A program made the translations under genes and the position numbers. A stretch of 64,000 bases of DNA from Providencia rettgeri (GTDB lineage: Bacteria > Pseudomonadota > Gammaproteobacteria > Enterobacterales > Enterobacteriaceae): NCBI RefSeq assembly GCF_001874625.1, contig NZ_CP017671.1:744001-808000 (forward strand). The letters are read 5' to 3'. Of this stretch, positions 39,382-51,455 are shown one piece after another. Below the pieces are notes generated by a model. That model was not told where the DNA came from, did not search any database, and saw only the letters and a program-made list of their open reading frames with translations. The first letter of the stretch is position 1, and every line of letters starts with the position of its first letter.

Positions 39382-39771
39382 CGTTAAATAGTAATCGTTA
39401 GTGTTTTATTGGCAAATTAACCACATCGTTTTTGAGAAGCGCTTGGCAACTATTTTATTAGCAGTCTCCCACATTTAACTTTTTTGCGAAAGGAATCGAA
39501 TAAAGAAAGGAGGAAGCTTTTATCAGGACATAAAGAAATGTAGATTTTGTACTGTAATAAAAGTTGAATTTATAAAGTTTATTTTTAACAAAAGTTATTA
39601 TTTGTTTTTATAAAAATTGTCTATAGTAAAATTAACGTTTCTTTATCATTTAGCGTGATCATCGCCCTTAAAACATCGTCTATTCCGAGTGGTAATGGAT
39701 AAATAAACGATTTTTTACGAATTAATAATTAGCATAGTATTAACATTCAAAAAAATACTGGGGTTATATAT
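39382..39771. other. AT-rich divergent promoter region of the permease and nhaA
   Basis: 390 bp with no gene. It should hold the nhaA promoter and NhaR sites, but I could not point to a convincing pair of -35/-10 boxes. The nhaA ribosome binding site is GGGG at 39761, 8 bp before the ATG. Confidence 0.4.
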
Positions 39772-40947
39772 ATGACAGCAATTATTCGTAAATTTTTAAG
39801 GTTAGAAGCAGCAGGGGGCTTACTTCTGATTATTGCTGCCATAGTCGCTTTAGTAATGGCTAATTCACCATTACAAGGGGCTTATCAGCAATTTTTAGAT
39901 ATCCCCGTGTCTATTAAAATATCAGAGTTTGGTTTGGATAAGCCATTGATATTATGGATTAATGACTTCTTAATGGCGATCTTCTTTTTGGTTGTTGGCC
40001 TTGAAGTAAAGCGTGAATTATTAGAAGGATCTCTTGCTGGACGAGATAAAGCCATATTTCCTGCAATTGCAGCACTTGGAGGAATGTTAGCACCTGCATT
40101 AATTTACCTTTTATTTAATGGCGGTGACAGTGTTACTCAACAAGGTTGGGCGATACCTGCTGCAACTGATATTGCATTTGCATTGGGAGTGATGGCGCTA
40201 TTAGGAAAGCGTGTACCAACAGAATTAAAAGTGTTCTTATTAGCACTAGCCATTATTGATGATCTTGGTGTCATTGTTATTATTGCATTTTTCTATACAA
40301 GTTCTGTATCTCTGATTGCCTTAGGTTTATCAGCATTATGTATCGCCTTGTTATGTGTAATGAATTGGCGTAGGGTTGAGAATACTGCCGCATATTTGGT
40401 TATTGGTATCATACTGTGGGTGTGCATATTAAAATCAGGTGTTCATGCTACATTAGCGGGTGTTATTGTTGGCTTCTTAATTCCATTACATGGTACGAAT
40501 AAGACTAAGCCTTCTGAAGAATTAGAGCATGTTTTACACCCATGGGTTGTCTATCTAATTTTACCTATATTTGCTTTTGCGAATTCGGGCGTTCAGCTAC
40601 AAGGCGTCACTTTTGAAGGGTTACTCAGCCCATTGCCATTAGGTGTCGCTGCGGGGCTTATTCTCGGTAAACCAATTGGGATTTTTCTGTTTAGTTGGGT
40701 TTCGGTAAAACTTGGGTTTGCAAAATTACCTGAGTCGATTAACTTAAAGCAAGTCTTTGCTGTTTCGGTTCTATGTGGGATCGGTTTTACTATGTCTATT
40801 TTTATAACGGGTCTCGCATTTGATGGGCTTGATGAGGTGTATAGTACCTATTCACGCCTAGGGATCTTAATTGGCTCTACATTAGCAGCATTCTTAGGTT
40901 ATTTTATGTTAAGGGTAGTCTTACCGAAGCAAAAAGAGTCAGTATAG
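39772..40947 (+). CDS. nhaA: Na+/H+ antiporter NhaA
   Basis: 391 residues (388 in E. coli). Twelve membrane segments. The key aspartates fall at E. coli numbering: D133 in ATDIAFALG and D163-D164 in [11 protein letters not shown]. NhaA exports Na+ and Li+ at alkaline pH. nhaR follows in the same direction. A 15-bp perfect hairpin separates the two genes. Confidence 0.97.
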   Translation: MTAIIRKFLRLEAAGGLLLIIAAIVALVMANSPLQGAYQQFLDIPVSIKISEFGLDKPLILWINDFLMAIFFLVVGLEVKRELLEGSLAGRDKAIFPAIAALGGMLAPALIYLLFNGGDSVTQQGWAIPAATDIAFALGVMALLGKRVPTELKVFLLALAIIDDLGVIVIIAFFYTSSVSLIALGLSALCIALLCVMNWRRVENTAAYLVIGIILWVCILKSGVHATLAGVIVGFLIPLHGTNKTKPSEELEHVLHPWVVYLILPIFAFANSGVQLQGVTFEGLLSPLPLGVAAGLILGKPIGIFLFSWVSVKLGFAKLPESINLKQVFAVSVLCGIGFTMSIFITGLAFDGLDEVYSTYSRLGILIGSTLAAFLGYFMLRVVLPKQKESV

Positions 40948-41010
40948 TTCATACTATCGAAATAATTTTTCAAATTATTAGTAAGAATTTCCGAGCTAAT
41001 ACTCTATGAT

Positions 41011-41043
41011 ATGCCGCAGTATATTGTGAATATACTGCGGCAT
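41011..41043 (+). terminator. Strong hairpin between nhaA and nhaR
   Basis: A perfect 15-bp stem ATGCCGCAGTATATT and its reverse complement, with a GTG loop. It is followed by TTAAATG, not a long T-run. It may attenuate readthrough into nhaR or protect the nhaA 3' end. Confidence 0.65.
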
Positions 41044-41134
41044 TTAAATGAAAGCTCCTGAGTTATGGGGTACAGGTAAACGTGTATAACCAGCAGCGCG
41101 GATGATTACTGTTGGCGGTGCAAAAGGAATAGAT

Positions 41135-42058
41135 ATGCGGGTTTCACATCTTAATTTTAACCACCTTTACTACTTTTGGCATGTATGCAAAGAAGGTTCT
41201 GTAGTTGGAGCAGCGGAAGCACTTTACCTGACTCCTCAAACAATTACAGGGCAAATAAAAGCACTAGAAGAGCGTTTAGGGGGGAAATTGTTTAAGCGGC
41301 AGGGGCGTGGGTTAGTTCCTTCCGAGCTTGGGCAATTAATTTTTCGCTATGCAGACAAAATGTTTATGCTTAGCCAAGAAATGTTAGATATCGTCAATTA
41401 TAGCCGGGAATCTAACCTACTGTTTGATGTAGGAGTGGCAGATACACTATCAAAACAGTTAGTCAGTAAAATATTAGAAACTACAGTTGTTGAGCATGAG
41501 CAAATTCACTTGCGCTGCTTTGAGTCAACGCATGAGCTGCTATTAGAACAACTTAGTCAACATAAGCTCGATATGATTTTATCGGATTGCCCTGTTGACT
41601 CATCTCAACAAGAAGGCTTGTTCTCGGTAAAACTCGGGGAGTGCAGCATGAGCTTCTTTTGCCGTCAGCCTATCCCTAAAAAACCCTTTCCTGAATGTTT
41701 AGAAGAACGTCGTTTACTAATACCGGGACGGCGCTATCTATTAGGTCGGCATATACTCGCTTGGATACGGAATAAAAATTTACAAGTGGAAGTGTTAGGT
41801 GAGTTTGATGATGCTGCATTAATGAAAGCATTTGGTATGCATTATAATGCAATTTTTGTCGCTCCATCTCAATATACACCTGATCTTTTAGGTGGTGATG
41901 ATATTGTGGAGTTAGGGCGTTTAGAAAGTGTAAAAGAAGAGTATTATGTTATTTTTGCCGAAAGGATGATCCAGCACCCTGCGGTACAACGTGTCTGTAA
42001 TAAAGATTTTTCTGATCTATTCTCGGTTCCATTTAATAGCGTAGAGAAAAAAGCTTAG
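41135..42058 (+). CDS. nhaR: LysR-type activator of nhaA, NhaR
   Basis: 307 residues from ATG 41135. AAAGGAATAG supports this over the open extension to 41102. The helix-turn-helix is [20 protein letters not shown], near residues 26-45, followed by the LysR substrate-binding domain ([34 protein letters not shown]). It activates nhaA in response to Na+. Confidence 0.95.
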   Translation: MRVSHLNFNHLYYFWHVCKEGSVVGAAEALYLTPQTITGQIKALEERLGGKLFKRQGRGLVPSELGQLIFRYADKMFMLSQEMLDIVNYSRESNLLFDVGVADTLSKQLVSKILETTVVEHEQIHLRCFESTHELLLEQLSQHKLDMILSDCPVDSSQQEGLFSVKLGECSMSFFCRQPIPKKPFPECLEERRLLIPGRRYLLGRHILAWIRNKNLQVEVLGEFDDAALMKAFGMHYNAIFVAPSQYTPDLLGGDDIVELGRLESVKEEYYVIFAERMIQHPAVQRVCNKDFSDLFSVPFNSVEKKA

Positions 42059-42063
42059 CAGAC

Positions 42064-42091
42064 AAAAAAACCGGCAAAAGCCGGTTTTTTT
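42064..42091. terminator. Bidirectional terminator between nhaR and rpsT
   Basis: AAAAAAACCGGC-aaaa-GCCGGTTTTTTT, symmetric, between convergent genes. Confidence 0.92.
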
Positions 42092-42110
42092 AGCTAATCA
42101 AGAAGCAAAA

Positions 42111-42371
42111 TTACATTGCTTTAATTTGAGCAACTAAGTTAGCTTTATGACGTGCTGCTTTATTCTTGTGGATCAGGCCTTTACTTGCATGGCGATCAAC
42201 AATAGGTTGCATGTCATTGAATGCTTTCTGAGCAGCTTCTTTATCGCCAGCAGCGATAGCAAGGTAAACTTTCTTGATAAAAGTACGTACCATAGAGCGA
42301 CGGCTAGCGTTGTGCTGGCGACGTTTCTCTGCCTGAACGGCACGTTTCTTAGCTGATTTGATATTAGCCAA
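42111..42371 (-). CDS. rpsT: 30S ribosomal protein S20
   Basis: 86 residues, highly basic ([20 protein letters not shown]). The start codon is TTG (minus strand, 42371-42369), the same unusual UUG as in E. coli rpsT, where it keeps initiation weak and allows autoregulation by free S20. The sequence before it, GGACC-TTG, also resembles E. coli. It binds 16S rRNA at the base of the 30S body. Confidence 0.97.
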   Translation of the reverse strand: MANIKSAKKRAVQAEKRRQHNASRRSMVRTFIKKVYLAIAAGDKEAAQKAFNDMQPIVDRHASKGLIHKNKAARHKANLVAQIKAM

Positions 42372-42959
42372 GGTCCAACTCCCAAATGTATTCTATTGAG
42401 GACAATTCAAAGGTCGAGGAATATGCCCTTTCGCCCTTCATTTGTCAATGGATTTGTGCAAATAAACATCGTGTACTTCGATGCTAATGCGTTGTGAATG
42501 GTGCAAGATTCTATCAGCAAATATGAGAAGAATACAGATCTTAGCGTGAAAAAATGCGTAATTGATGGCAGATATTTGAAAAAAATGAAAACTAAAAAAA
42601 AATTTGGCCTATCAATCAGTGGGTAGTATGAAATTTACCCGGTTATTGGTTGCTTATTAATCGTAATCTATGTTTAGCTATAGGCATTGATGAGAAAACG
42701 ATAAAAATTTAATATTTTTAGAGACCTCGGAACAAATTTGTTGTATTGATAATCCATTGGTTATCCCAACGTTTTTGATATTCGTGCCTAACAGCTCTGT
42801 TTGGGTAGCATTATAACCGACTAATCACATAAAATGGGTCGGTAATAAATCGTGTAGAGATCAAAAAAATAGGGTTTAATGAAACCTTTTGCGAACTAAG
42901 GTTAACCTTAGGCGTCGTACAAGGTATAATCCTGCAATTTCCTCGGTATTGAGCCTGTT
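42372..42959. other. Divergent rpsT/ribF promoter region
   Basis: 588 bp with no convincing gene (yaaY, annotated here in E. coli, was not recognised). The right end holds the probable ribF promoter. The left end must hold the rpsT promoters. The middle is AT-rich with an A9 run near 42592. Confidence 0.45.
42897..42930 (+). promoter_or_regulatory. Probable ribF promoter overlapped by a 14-bp palindrome
   Basis: The -10 is TATAAT at 42925-42930, with a weak -35 TTAACC at 42902-42907 and 17-bp spacing. The perfect palindrome TAAGGTTAACCTTA (42897-42910) covers the -35, an operator-like position. Confidence 0.5.
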
Positions 42960-43898
42960 ATGGAGCTAATTCGCGGTATACAGAATATCCGGGCGTGCCA
43001 TCATGGTTGCGTGCTGACTATTGGTAATTTTGACGGTGTCCATCGTGGGCATCAGGTTTTACTTCAAAATTTGAAGCTCAAAGGTGCGGAGTTAGGGCTA
43101 CCAACGGTAGTGATGATTTTTGAACCACAACCTCTTGAGTTTTTTATTGGTGACAAAGCGCCTGCGCGTTTGACACGTTTGCGAGACAAAGTGAAATATC
43201 TTGCAGATAGTGGTATTGATTACCTCTTATGTGTTGAATTCAACCAGCACTTTGCGTCATTGACTCCGGCTGAGTTTGTATTGGACTTACTTGTCAACAA
43301 ACTAGGCGTGAAGTACCTTGCTATTGGCGATGATTTCCGTTTTGGGAAAAATCGTATGGGTGACTTTACCTTTTTAAAACAAGCGGGTCATGAATTCGGT
43401 TTTGAGGTTGCAGATACAGAAAGCTTTTGTGATTCGGGTCTTCGTATCAGTAGCACGGCTATTAGAAAAGCGATACAAGACAATGACCTTGAATTGGCAG
43501 AAAATCTGTTAGGGCATACTTATCGTATTAGCGGGCGGGTCGTACATGGTAACCAGCTCGGTAGGACAATCGGTTTCCCCACAGCTAACTTGCCGTTAAA
43601 ACGTTTAGTCACACCAGTTACAGGTGTGTATGCTGTAGAAGTTTATGGTTTAGGCGATAAGCCTTTACCTGGTGTGGCGAATATCGGCACACGACCGACT
43701 GTATCTGGAAAAGGAACGCAGTTAGAAGTTCATCTGATTGATGCAAGTATGGATTTATACGGGCGTCATATTGATGTAGTGTTACGTAAAAAATTACGTG
43801 ATGAGCAGCGGTTTGCTTCGTTGGAAGCGCTTAAGGAGCAAATTGCTAATGATGTAATTGCAGCGAGAGAATATCTTACTGCAATAGGAATCAGATAA
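42960..43898 (+). CDS. ribF: Bifunctional riboflavin kinase / FAD synthetase
   Basis: 312 residues (313 in E. coli). The N-terminal FAD synthetase has GNFDGVHRGHQ and ISSTAIRKAI. The C-terminal riboflavin kinase has RISGRVVHGNQLGRTIGFPT, with the GFPTAN motif. It makes FMN and then FAD. ileS follows after 28 bp, as in the E. coli ribF-ileS-lspA-fkpB-ispH operon. Confidence 0.97.
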   Translation: MELIRGIQNIRACHHGCVLTIGNFDGVHRGHQVLLQNLKLKGAELGLPTVVMIFEPQPLEFFIGDKAPARLTRLRDKVKYLADSGIDYLLCVEFNQHFASLTPAEFVLDLLVNKLGVKYLAIGDDFRFGKNRMGDFTFLKQAGHEFGFEVADTESFCDSGLRISSTAIRKAIQDNDLELAENLLGHTYRISGRVVHGNQLGRTIGFPTANLPLKRLVTPVTGVYAVEVYGLGDKPLPGVANIGTRPTVSGKGTQLEVHLIDASMDLYGRHIDVVLRKKLRDEQRFASLEALKEQIANDVIAAREYLTAIGIR

Positions 43899-43926
43899 TT
43901 TAGCGGAAAATTGGAACTGAGAATCG

Positions 43927-46737
43927 ATGAGTGATTATAAAAATACCCTGAATCTACCAGAAACAGGGTTCCCAATGCGTGGCGATCTCGCTAAACGCGA
44001 ACCACAGATGTTAGAGCGCTGGTACAAAGAAGGTTTGTATCAGGCAATCCGTAAAGCAAAATCGGGCAAGAAAACGTTTATTCTGCACGATGGCCCTCCA
44101 TATGCGAACGGTAGTATTCATATTGGTCACTCAGTTAACAAAATTCTCAAAGATATTATTATTAAATCCAAAGGGTTGTCGGGTTATGATTCCCCGTATA
44201 TTCCTGGTTGGGATTGCCACGGATTACCTATTGAACATAAAGTTGAACAAATCGTAGGTAAACCGGGCGAAAAAGTTTCTGCCGCTGAATTTCGTGCACA
44301 ATGCCGTCAATATGCAAAAGAGCAAATTGAAGGGCAAAAAGCTGATTTTATACGTTTAGGGGTTTTAGGTGAGTGGGATAAACCTTACCTAACGATGGAT
44401 TTTAAAACTGAGGCTCATATCATTAGGGCATTGGCAAAAACCATCGAAAATGGCCATTTAGTGAAAGGGGCTAAACCTGTTCACTGGTGTACTGCGTGTG
44501 GTTCATCACTTGCAGAAGCTGAAGTGGAATATTATGACAAAACGTCCCCTTCTATCTACGTTCGCTTCCCTGCGGTAGATGGCAAAGCCGTATGCGAAAA
44601 ATTTGGCATTGTTAGTGAAAAAACACCTTCATTAGTTATCTGGACGACGACCCCTTGGACTTTGCCTGCTAACCGTGCAATTTCTTTGAATCCTGAATTC
44701 AAATACAATTTAGTTGAAGCAAATGGCGAATTAGTCATTTTAGCTGCCGACCTCGTAGAAGATGTGATGAAAACATCCGGTATCGAGTCGTGGAAAGTGT
44801 TAGGTGAGTGTGAAGGCACTGCGCTGGAATTGCTGCGCTTCCAACATCCATTTATGGGCTTTGATGTTCCAGCAATTTTGGGCGACCACGTGACATTAGA
44901 CGCCGGTACAGGAGCCGTTCATACGGCGCCAGGCCACGGTCCTGAAGACTACATTGTTGGTCAAAAATATGGTTTAGAAACAGCGAACCCAGTGGGTCCA
45001 GATGGCTGTTTCCTACCAAATACCTACCCAACATTGGATGGGTTATTTATTTTTAAAGCGAATGACCTGATCGTTGAATTACTCGATGAAAAAGGGGCAT
45101 TGCTCTATAAACAAGCAATTCAACATAGCTACCCATGCTGTTGGCGCCATAAAACTCCTGTTATTTTCCGTGCGACACCTCAATGGTTTATCGGTATGGA
45201 TAAAAACGGCTTACGTGAACAATCATTGAAGGAAATTGATATTGTTCAATGGATTCCTGGCTGGGGTCGTGCTCGTATTGAGGCAATGGTTGAAAATCGC
45301 CCTGATTGGTGTATTTCTCGTCAGCGTACATGGGGCACACCAATGTCTCTGTTCGTTCATAAAGACACTGAAGAGTTGCACCCTCGTACATTAGAATTAA
45401 TGGAAGAGGTTGCTAAGCGTGTTGAGGTCGATGGTATTCAAGCATGGTGGGATCTTGACCCAGAAGAGCTATTAGGCGCTGAAGCGGAGACTTACCGAAA
45501 AGTCCCTGACACATTAGATGTGTGGTTTGATTCTGGTTCGACACATTTTGCAGTGGTTGATGCTCGCCCTGAGTTCCACGGTAATTCAGCGGATATGTAC
45601 CTTGAAGGTTCAGACCAACATCGTGGTTGGTTTATGTCTTCATTAATGCTATCAACTGCGATGAAAGGTAAAGCACCTTACCGCCAAGTTCTGACACACG
45701 GCTTTACTGTTGATGGCCAAGGCCGCAAAATGTCTAAATCGTTAGGCAATACAGTGAGCCCACAAGATGTCATGAACAAACTGGGTGCGGATATCTTACG
45801 TTTATGGGTGGCATCAACGGATTATACGGGCGAAATCGCTGTTTCTGATGAAATTTTAAAACGTGCCGCTGATTCTTATCGCCGCATTCGTAATACGGCC
45901 CGTTTCTTATTGGCTAACCTGAATGGCTTCAATCCTGAAACAGACATGGTTAAGCCTGAAGATATGGTGCTGTTAGACCGCTGGGCGGTTAGCCGTGCGC
46001 TTGAAGCTCAAGCTGAAATTACTAAAGCATATGATGAGTATGACTTCCTATCAGTCATTCAGCGTTTAATGCATTTCTGCTCCATTGAAATGGGGTCGTT
46101 CTACCTAGATATCATCAAAGACCGTCAGTATACAGCGAAAAGTGATAGCTTAGCGCGTCGTAGCTGTCAAACTGCTCTGTTCCACATTGTTGAAGCATTA
46201 GTACGTTGGGTTGCACCTGTTCTTTCTTTCACTTCAGATGAAATTTGGAACCAGTTACCAGGTAAGCGCTCACAGTTTGTTTTAACCGAAGAATGGTATG
46301 ACGGTTTATTTGGTTTAGATGCGTCAAACGAAATGAACAACAGTTTCTGGGCTGAGTTGTTAGCTGTTCGTGGCGAAGTGAATAAAGTGTTAGAGCAAGC
46401 TCGTACAGATAAACACATCGGTGGTTCATTAGAAGCGGCGGTCACACTGTATGCTGATAAAGCATTAGCAAGTAAACTGCAAAGCTTAGGTGACGAACTA
46501 CGTTTTGTGCTACTGACATCACAAGCTACAGTTGCAGATATTGCAACAGCGCCAGTGGATGCGCAAGAAAGTGAATTAAGCGGCCTGAAAATTGCTTTCA
46601 GCAAAGCTGTGGGTGAAAAATGCCCACGTTGCTGGCACTATGCGAGTGATATTGGTTCTTCAAGCGAGCAACCTGAAATTTGTGGTCGCTGTGTGACTAA
46701 CGTAGCCGGCAACGGCGAAACCCGTAAGTTTGCTTAA
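43927..46737 (+). CDS. ileS: Isoleucyl-tRNA synthetase
   Basis: 936 residues (938 in E. coli). Class I synthetase: HIGH motif in [13 protein letters not shown] near 64, and KMSKS motif in [14 protein letters not shown] near 603. The CP1 editing domain ([15 protein letters not shown]) removes misacylated Val. The C-terminal zinc site uses CPRCWHY and CGRC. The stop overlaps the lspA start by one base. Confidence 0.98.
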   Translation: MSDYKNTLNLPETGFPMRGDLAKREPQMLERWYKEGLYQAIRKAKSGKKTFILHDGPPYANGSIHIGHSVNKILKDIIIKSKGLSGYDSPYIPGWDCHGLPIEHKVEQIVGKPGEKVSAAEFRAQCRQYAKEQIEGQKADFIRLGVLGEWDKPYLTMDFKTEAHIIRALAKTIENGHLVKGAKPVHWCTACGSSLAEAEVEYYDKTSPSIYVRFPAVDGKAVCEKFGIVSEKTPSLVIWTTTPWTLPANRAISLNPEFKYNLVEANGELVILAADLVEDVMKTSGIESWKVLGECEGTALELLRFQHPFMGFDVPAILGDHVTLDAGTGAVHTAPGHGPEDYIVGQKYGLETANPVGPDGCFLPNTYPTLDGLFIFKANDLIVELLDEKGALLYKQAIQHSYPCCWRHKTPVIFRATPQWFIGMDKNGLREQSLKEIDIVQWIPGWGRARIEAMVENRPDWCISRQRTWGTPMSLFVHKDTEELHPRTLELMEEVAKRVEVDGIQAWWDLDPEELLGAEAETYRKVPDTLDVWFDSGSTHFAVVDARPEFHGNSADMYLEGSDQHRGWFMSSLMLSTAMKGKAPYRQVLTHGFTVDGQGRKMSKSLGNTVSPQDVMNKLGADILRLWVASTDYTGEIAVSDEILKRAADSYRRIRNTARFLLANLNGFNPETDMVKPEDMVLLDRWAVSRALEAQAEITKAYDEYDFLSVIQRLMHFCSIEMGSFYLDIIKDRQYTAKSDSLARRSCQTALFHIVEALVRWVAPVLSFTSDEIWNQLPGKRSQFVLTEEWYDGLFGLDASNEMNNSFWAELLAVRGEVNKVLEQARTDKHIGGSLEAAVTLYADKALASKLQSLGDELRFVLLTSQATVADIATAPVDAQESELSGLKIAFSKAVGEKCPRCWHYASDIGSSSEQPEICGRCVTNVAGNGETRKFA

Positions 46738-47240
46738 TGAAGGCGCCAATTTGTTCGACCGGTCTGCGTTGGTTATGGTTAACCATTGTGATCATCGTTG
46801 CGGATTTAGGGATCAAGCAATTAGTGCTAAAAGATCTCAATCTGTACGAACCGCATCCTGTAATGCCGTTTTTCAACATCATGTATGCCCAAAATTTTGG
46901 TGCTGCATTTAGTTTCTTAGCGGATGAAGGCGGCTGGCAGCGTTGGTTCTTCGCTGGGATAGCGGTTGGGATCTCCATTATTTTAATGGTTATGATGTAT
47001 CGCCAAAGTGCACAAAAGCGCTTATCGAATATTGCTTATGCATTAATTATTGGTGGTGCAATTGGTAATCTGAGTGACCGGTTAGTTCATGGCTTTGTTG
47101 TTGATTACCTTGACTTTTACGTCGGTAATTGGCATTGGCCAACATTTAACCTAGCTGATATGGCCATTTGTATTGGTGCAGCACTCGTCATTTTTGAAGG
47201 TTTCTTGCCAGATAAACCAAAGCAAGAAAAAGCTAAATAA
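46737..47240 (+). CDS. lspA: Lipoprotein signal peptidase (signal peptidase II)
   Basis: 167 residues (164 in E. coli). Four membrane segments. An aspartyl protease with catalytic Asp residues in VVDYLDFY and [12 protein letters not shown]. It cleaves prolipoproteins before the lipidated Cys. The ATG overlaps the ileS stop by one base (TAATG), so translation is coupled. A likely client in this window is CusC. Confidence 0.97.
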   Translation: MKAPICSTGLRWLWLTIVIIVADLGIKQLVLKDLNLYEPHPVMPFFNIMYAQNFGAAFSFLADEGGWQRWFFAGIAVGISIILMVMMYRQSAQKRLSNIAYALIIGGAIGNLSDRLVHGFVVDYLDFYVGNWHWPTFNLADMAICIGAALVIFEGFLPDKPKQEKAK

Positions 47241-47275
47241 ATTGGCGACACAATAGGTTACAATGCAATAACTCA

Positions 47276-47296
47276 CAGCCCAGACTTTCTGGGCTG
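47276..47296 (+). terminator. Hairpin between lspA and fkpB
   Basis: CAGCCCAGA / TCTGGGCTG with a 3-nt loop, followed by AATTTTA. It lies inside an operon that is conserved, so it may only reduce readthrough. Confidence 0.5.
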
Positions 47297-47323
47297 AATT
47301 TTATGACAAAATAGGTTTGGTTT

Positions 47324-47794
47324 ATGTCTACTCAAATACAGGCGCAGAGCTCTGTTTTACTGCATTTCACATTGAAATTGGAAGATGGCTCTACCGCAGA
47401 TTCCTCACACGCACAAGGAAAGCCTGCGTTGTTTGTCTTAGGGAATGATTCTTTATCTCCAGAACTTGAAGCCCAGCTTATTGGCCTCAATGAAGGTGAA
47501 AAGAAAAACTTTTCATTACCCGGAGACACTGTTTTTGGGAAACATAACCCTGATTTAGTGCAATACTTTTCATTGCGTGATTTTACTGAAACAGGTATAC
47601 CTGAAATTGGTACTATCATGTTATTTAGCGCGATGAATGGCAGTGAAATGCCAGGGGTAGTAAAATCGATTGAAGGCGAATCTATCACAGTCGATTTTAA
47701 TCATCCTCTGGCAGAGCAGCAGATTAGCTTTGAAATAGAAGTGCTTGAAGTAGACCCGCAATTGGAGGATCACAATGCAAATATTAATGGCTAA
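47324..47794 (+). CDS. fkpB: FKBP-type peptidyl-prolyl isomerase FkpB (SlpA)
   Basis: 156 residues (149 in E. coli). A SlyD-like FKBP fold: [16 protein letters not shown] at the N-terminus, an inserted flap ([20 protein letters not shown]) and [20 protein letters not shown] at the end. A cytosolic prolyl isomerase and chaperone. Its 3' end overlaps ispH by 20 bp. Confidence 0.95.
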   Translation: MSTQIQAQSSVLLHFTLKLEDGSTADSSHAQGKPALFVLGNDSLSPELEAQLIGLNEGEKKNFSLPGDTVFGKHNPDLVQYFSLRDFTETGIPEIGTIMLFSAMNGSEMPGVVKSIEGESITVDFNHPLAEQQISFEIEVLEVDPQLEDHNANING

Positions 47795-48728
47795 TCCTCG
47801 TGGATTTTGTGCAGGTGTAGACCGTGCAATTAGTATCGTAGAAAGGGCGTTGGAAATTTACGGCTCACCTATTTACGTTCGTCATGAAGTGGTTCATAAC
47901 CGTTATGTTGTGGATGATCTACGGCAGCGTGGGGCTATTTTTATTGAAGAAATTTCTGAAGTGCCTGATGGTTCAATTTTAATTTTCTCGGCACATGGCG
48001 TATCACAAGCTATTCGTCAGGAAGCTCGTTCACGTGATTTAACCATGTTATTCGATGCAACTTGCCCATTGGTCACTAAAGTTCATATGGAAGTTGCACG
48101 TGCAAGCCGCAAAGGTAAAGAGGCTATTTTAATTGGGCATGCAGGCCACCCTGAAGTTGAAGGTACTATGGGGCAATACAGTAACCCTGAAGGTGGTATG
48201 TACCTTGTTGAAAGCCCTGAAGACGTTTGGAAGTTAACCGTGAAAGATGAAAATAATTTGTCTTTTATGACCCAAACAACACTCTCAGTCGATGATACAT
48301 CAGATGTAATCGATGCACTGACAAAGCGTTTCCCAAGCATTGTCGGGCCGCGTAAAGATGATATCTGCTACGCAACAACTAACCGCCAAGAAGCTGCGAG
48401 AGAGCTTGCTGAACGTGCTGATATTGTCTTAGTTGTCGGTTCTAAAAACTCCTCGAACTCAAATCGCCTTGCTGAATTAGCATCTAGAATGCAAAAACCT
48501 GCATTTTTAATTGATGGCGCAGAGGATATCAAAACAGAATGGCTAGCAGGTAAAAATATTATTGGCCTAACGGCTGGGGCGTCAGCACCCGATATTCTAG
48601 TTAGGCAAGTTATTGATCGACTTAAAGAGCTAGGTGCAGATTCTGTTGTGGAATTACAGGGACGGGAAGAAAATATCGTCTTTGAAGTACCTAAAGAATT
48701 ACGAGTTGAAGTCAAAGAAATCAATTAA
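47775..48728 (+). CDS. ispH: 4-hydroxy-3-methylbut-2-enyl diphosphate reductase
   Basis: 317 residues (316 in E. coli). Last enzyme of the MEP isoprenoid pathway, making IPP and DMAPP. The three [4Fe-4S] cysteines are in GFCAGVDRA (C12), [11 protein letters not shown] (near 96) and [11 protein letters not shown] (near 197). The start ATG lies within fkpB, with GGAGG at 47764. Its terminator ends the ribF operon. E. coli rihC, next there, is absent. Confidence 0.97.
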   Translation: MQILMANPRGFCAGVDRAISIVERALEIYGSPIYVRHEVVHNRYVVDDLRQRGAIFIEEISEVPDGSILIFSAHGVSQAIRQEARSRDLTMLFDATCPLVTKVHMEVARASRKGKEAILIGHAGHPEVEGTMGQYSNPEGGMYLVESPEDVWKLTVKDENNLSFMTQTTLSVDDTSDVIDALTKRFPSIVGPRKDDICYATTNRQEAARELAERADIVLVVGSKNSSNSNRLAELASRMQKPAFLIDGAEDIKTEWLAGKNIIGLTAGASAPDILVRQVIDRLKELGADSVVELQGREENIVFEVPKELRVEVKEIN

Positions 48729-48746
48729 TTATTTGCTGTAAATAAG

Positions 48747-48780
48747 GCAGCTACATTTTCATAAAGTAGCTGCTATTTTT
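48747..48780 (+). terminator. Terminator of the ribF-ispH operon
   Basis: GCAGCTAC / GTAGCTGC with an 11-nt loop, then TATTTTTATTTT. Confidence 0.8.
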
Positions 48781-49008
48781 ATTTTGTTTAAACATTCATT
48801 TCCTGTTTTTTCCTACTATTAAAACTTTTTCTGATAATCAACGCGCTCTCTATGCTTTTGTTAATATCAATGCATTTTTGCTAGCGGATTGCCGCTATGA
48901 TGGTTAATCTGTATCACAATCATTTTTCAGACTGCGGGCAATATATTAATTTTGCAGCCTAAAGCAGTTTAGATTCAATTTCTTGCATTAATAATGAAAA
49001 AAGGATGA

Positions 49009-49833
<825 letters not shown>

Positions 49834-49856
49834 TTTTTAAATTATAATTTTTGTTT

Positions 49857-49890
49857 ATAATCAGGTTGATATAGTCATCAACCTGATTAT
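49857..49890 (+). terminator. Hairpin after dapB
   Basis: A perfect 14-bp stem ATAATCAGGTTGAT and its reverse complement, with a 6-nt loop, then ATTTAATG. Probably the dapB terminator. Confidence 0.75.
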
Positions 49891-50228
49891 ATTTAATGTT
49901 CGGTGTTTTTACATTTTCAAGTAATCATTTCTATTTGTTTTCCTGTTTTTTAGTGCTTTTTTTATCACTAATTTCTCTTTAAACTGATTTTTAGCTGAGT
50001 TATTATCATTTTTACAGTTATCTTACGTTGCAACCGTTTACTTATTCATATTGGCTATCATTTTTGGTGGTCATAACGATAAATTCAGGGTAGCTTGGCA
50101 AAAAAGTAAGGTAAAATTGTAAAAAATGCATTTTTTTCTAGACAAGACCCTATCTCATCATTAGAATGCGCGCAATTTGCCAAAAATCTGCTTAAAAACT
50201 CATTTTGGCATTGATTTAGATCGCAAAA

Positions 50229-50267
50229 TCTGAATTAATATGCAAAAAACGTGATTTATTATTCTCC
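50229..50267 (+). promoter_or_regulatory. Two ARG boxes over the carAB P2 promoter
   Basis: TCTGAATTAATATGCAAA (50229-50246) and CGTGATTTATTATTCTCC (50250-50267), three bases apart, fit tandem ArgR boxes as in E. coli carAB P2. TTGATT at 50211 and the AT-rich first box supply a -35/-10 candidate. The roughly 360 bp further upstream should hold the pyrimidine-controlled P1, which I could not pin down. Confidence 0.75.
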
Positions 50268-50277
50268 GGAGGGTGTT

Positions 50278-51441
50278 TTGATTAAGTCAGCTATATTGGT
50301 TCTGGAAGACGGAACCCAATTCCACGGGCATGCCATAGGCGCAGAAGGTGCCGCAGTTGGAGAAGTCGTTTTCAATACGTCAATGACCGGATATCAAGAA
50401 ATAATTACAGACCCTTCCTATTCCCGCCAAATTGTTACTCTCACTTATCCCCATATTGGTAATGTCGGCACAAATGCTGATGACGAAGAATCTCCAAATG
50501 TTCATGCTCAAGGCCTAATCATTCGTGACTTACCATTGGTTTACAGCAACTTTCGTGGGCAAGAAGGGTTGTCAGAGTATCTGAAACGCCACAACGTTGT
50601 GGCTATCGCAGATATCGATACACGTAAATTGACCCGCTTATTGAGAGAAAAAGGGGCTCAGAATGGCTGCATTATCGCAGGGGATAGTCCAGATGCCGCA
50701 TTGGCACTTGAAAAAGCACGTAGTTTCTCTGGGTTGAATGGATTGGATTTAGCAAAAGAAGTCTGCACTAAAGAGATTTATAGTTGGTCTCAAGGATCTT
50801 GGACACTAGAAAATGGTCAGCAAGGTGCGAAAGCCGCTGAACAGCTTCCTTTACACGTCGTTGCCTATGATTTTGGTGCTAAACGTAATATTTTACGAAT
50901 GCTAGTTGACCGCGGTTGCCGCTTAACAGTTGTTCCCGCAACGACCTCGGCAGAAACGGTTCTAGCGATGGAGCCGGATGGTATTTTCCTATCTAACGGG
51001 CCTGGTGATCCTGCCCCTTGTGATTACGCAATCAATGCAATTGAAACATTTTTAACCACCAATATACCTGTTTTTGGGATCTGCTTAGGGCATCAATTAT
51101 TGGCTCTGGCTAGTGGTGCAAATACCATGAAAATGAAGTTTGGTCATCATGGTGCTAACCATCCTGTGAAAGATTTAGACAACGATGTTGTTATGATCAC
51201 CGCGCAAAATCATGGTTTTGCTGTCGATGAATCAACACTCCCCGATACACTGCGTGTGACGCACAAGTCACTGTTTGATGGGACATTGCAAGGTATTCAC
51301 CGTACGGATAAACCAGCATTTAGTTTCCAAGGCCATCCTGAAGCAAGCTCAGGGCCACATGATGCGGCGAACTTATTCGACCATTTCATTGATTTAATCA
51401 ATGAATACCGTCAAAACACACCACGTCAAAACGCAAAATAA
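50278..51441 (+). CDS. carA: Carbamoyl-phosphate synthase small subunit
   Basis: 387 residues from TTG 50278 (382 in E. coli, which also uses UUG). GGAGGG at 50268-50273 fixes this start. The open extension to GTG 50251 would run through an ARG box and is rejected. A glutamine amidotransferase that feeds ammonia to CarB: Cys nucleophile in [15 protein letters not shown], His/Glu in [14 protein letters not shown]. It supplies carbamoyl phosphate for arginine and pyrimidines. Confidence 0.96.
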   Translation: MIKSAILVLEDGTQFHGHAIGAEGAAVGEVVFNTSMTGYQEIITDPSYSRQIVTLTYPHIGNVGTNADDEESPNVHAQGLIIRDLPLVYSNFRGQEGLSEYLKRHNVVAIADIDTRKLTRLLREKGAQNGCIIAGDSPDAALALEKARSFSGLNGLDLAKEVCTKEIYSWSQGSWTLENGQQGAKAAEQLPLHVVAYDFGAKRNILRMLVDRGCRLTVVPATTSAETVLAMEPDGIFLSNGPGDPAPCDYAINAIETFLTTNIPVFGICLGHQLLALASGANTMKMKFGHHGANHPVKDLDNDVVMITAQNHGFAVDESTLPDTLRVTHKSLFDGTLQGIHRTDKPAFSFQGHPEASSGPHDAANLFDHFIDLINEYRQNTPRQNAK

Positions 51442-51455
51442 TCGGGAGCAGAAAA

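Noticed and set aside
50251-50277. GTG start for carA at 50251
   Set aside because: It would place coding sequence over the second ARG box. TTG 50278 with GGAGGG matches E. coli.
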